From the NCBI RefSeq assembly GCF_016583565.1, contig NZ_NRRF01000044.1, positions 1 to 44,228 on the forward strand: a stretch of 44,228 nt of DNA, read 5' to 3'. The DNA is from Thiocystis violacea. Lineage in GTDB: Bacteria > Pseudomonadota > Gammaproteobacteria > Chromatiales > Chromatiaceae. Below the pieces are notes generated by a model, which was given only the letters and a program-made list of their open reading frames with translations, was not told where the DNA came from and searched no databases. Below, one piece after another: positions 43,635 through 44,228 of the stretch. Position 1 is the first letter of the stretch. The number at the start of each line of letters is the position of its first letter. Both the position numbers and the translations under genes were made by a program.

Positions 43635-44228
43635 GTGGTCTAGAGTGAAAGTCCTAATACTGTTTCTGGGCGATCGATGGCATCCTACTCATCTGTCTTG
43701 AGTTTCGCCGATGAGTTGATGACACGATGCCACGCTGCACCCCGATTCCCGTTTCCCTCACCGACAAAGAACGTACCCAGTTGGAGGCGTTGGTGCGTCA
43801 GCACACCACGGCGCAGCAACTGGCGATCCGAGCCCGAATCATTCTCGCCGCCGACGCCGGCAAGGGGATGCACGAAACGGCCGCCACGTTGCAGGTCAGT
43901 CGCTCGTTGGTCCAACGCTGGCGCCGACGCTGGCGCGAGCGCGCGGATCAACCCGTGCTCGAGCGTCTGAGCGATGAGCCGCGTTCGGGGACGCCGCCGA
44001 CCTTCACCCCCGAGCAGATCTGCGCCATCATTGCCCTGGCGTGCGAGCCTGCGGTCCGCGAGGGAGTGACGCTGGCGCGCTGGACCCATGCGGACTTGGC
44101 TGAAGAGGCCAAGGCGCGCGGGATCGTCGAAGACATCTCCGCGCACTCCATCGGACGCTTCTTACGCGAGATCGATCTCAAGCCGCATCGCGTACAGGGC
44201 TGGATCAACACCCCGCGCGCTGGTGATT
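43635..44228 (+). mobile_element. IS630-family element, 5' part (runs off the window)
   Basis: The left end begins GTGGTCTAGAGTGAAAGTCC directly after the TA at 43633-43634. It matches the right end of the IS630 copy at 177-207 across about 30 bp. Same family and orientation as that copy. The rest lies outside the window. Confidence 0.85.
43727..44228 (+). CDS. IS630-family transposase, N-terminal part (incomplete at window edge)
   Basis: An open frame starts at the ATG of 43727 and continues past the window end (167 codons seen). It encodes the helix-turn-helix front half of IS630 transposases: RARIILAADAGKGMHETAAT, VSRSLVQRWRRRW and LSDEPRSGTPPTFTPEQI, then SAHSIGRFLREIDLKPHRVQ. The catalytic DDE region would follow outside. 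The start is inferred from N-terminal homology style, as no strong ribosome-binding site is seen. Confidence 0.9.
   Translation, partial: MPRCTPIPVSLTDKERTQLEALVRQHTTAQQLAIRARIILAADAGKGMHETAATLQVSRSLVQRWRRRWRERADQPVLERLSDEPRSGTPPTFTPEQICAIIALACEPAVREGVTLARWTHADLAEEAKARGIVEDISAHSIGRFLREIDLKPHRVQGWINTPRAGD

Noticed and set aside
1..44228. The two IS630 copies as ends of a 43-kb composite transposon
   Set aside because: IS630 elements move singly by TA targeting. The window edges rather than biology define the pair, and the tRNA operon between them argues for chromosomal DNA.

Overview
The window is high-GC, gene-dense DNA from a proteobacterium. The adjacent Ala(GGC)-Glu(UUC) tRNA pair, the tRNA-Arg(ACG) remnant and the protein styles (FadL, P22-type antirepressor, type I-E Cas) point to a gammaproteobacterium. 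A purple-sulfur (Chromatiales-like) host is my guess from general resemblance, not something the sequence proves. Almost everything here is accessory DNA: mobile-element remnants, a restriction island, a phage-like integrative element and two CRISPR loci.

Layout. (1) 1-207 is the 3' end of an IS630-family element. (2) 398-692 is a leftward tRNA-Ala/tRNA-Glu operon with promoter and terminator. (3) 822-2107 is an ISAs1-type fragment fused to a 5'-truncated tyrosine integrase. (4) 2124-12611 is a leftward, fully translationally coupled seven-gene type I restriction operon: hsdM, HipA-like kinase, HIRAN protein, hsdS, fic, hsdR, YgjP-like peptidase. Its HsdM carries GVPF where the catalytic NPPF motif should be. 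(5) 12861-13942 is a chimeric, frameshifted gene remnant. (6) 14065-14273 is a terminator, the 3' end of a tRNA-Arg gene (probable att site) and short repeats marking the left edge of an integrative element.

(7) 14269-17370 is a phage-like control and replication module: divergent XRE repressors around an operator, a lambda-O/DnaT-like protein with in-gene 54-bp repeats (candidate origin), a DnaC-like helicase loader and a VRR-NUC nuclease. (8) 17468-23605 is a largely overlapping cargo operon set: a small protein, a CapV-like patatin phospholipase, a FadL-type porin, a P22 antirepressor-like protein, a short TolC-like exported protein, a membrane-anchored ATPase and a YdjM-like membrane hydrolase. 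No capsid or terminase genes were seen. (9) 23792-28375 holds a DUF1353 protein, a peptidoglycan-binding protein, a thermonuclease, an RMF-like small protein and an endonuclease I. (10) 28376-29798 is a GC-rich non-coding stretch with a family of hairpin repeats.

(11) 29799-41005 is a complete type I-E CRISPR-Cas locus on the minus strand: cas3-cas8e-cas11-cas7-cas5-cas6e-cas1-cas2, then a leader and 42 repeats with 41 spacers. (12) 41167-41974 carries a second RMF-like gene and an XRE regulator. (13) 42110-43620 is a second CRISPR array with an unrelated 37-nt repeat (22 repeats, 21 spacers) and no matching cas genes in the window. It is bounded at 43633 by another IS630-family element that runs off the end.

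Taken together this is a defence and mobile-element hotspot. The restriction operon also encodes two protein-modifying enzymes (kinase and AMPylase). The I-E locus is structurally complete. The second array depends on cas genes elsewhere. The patatin-FadL operon and the hairpin family are the least explained parts.
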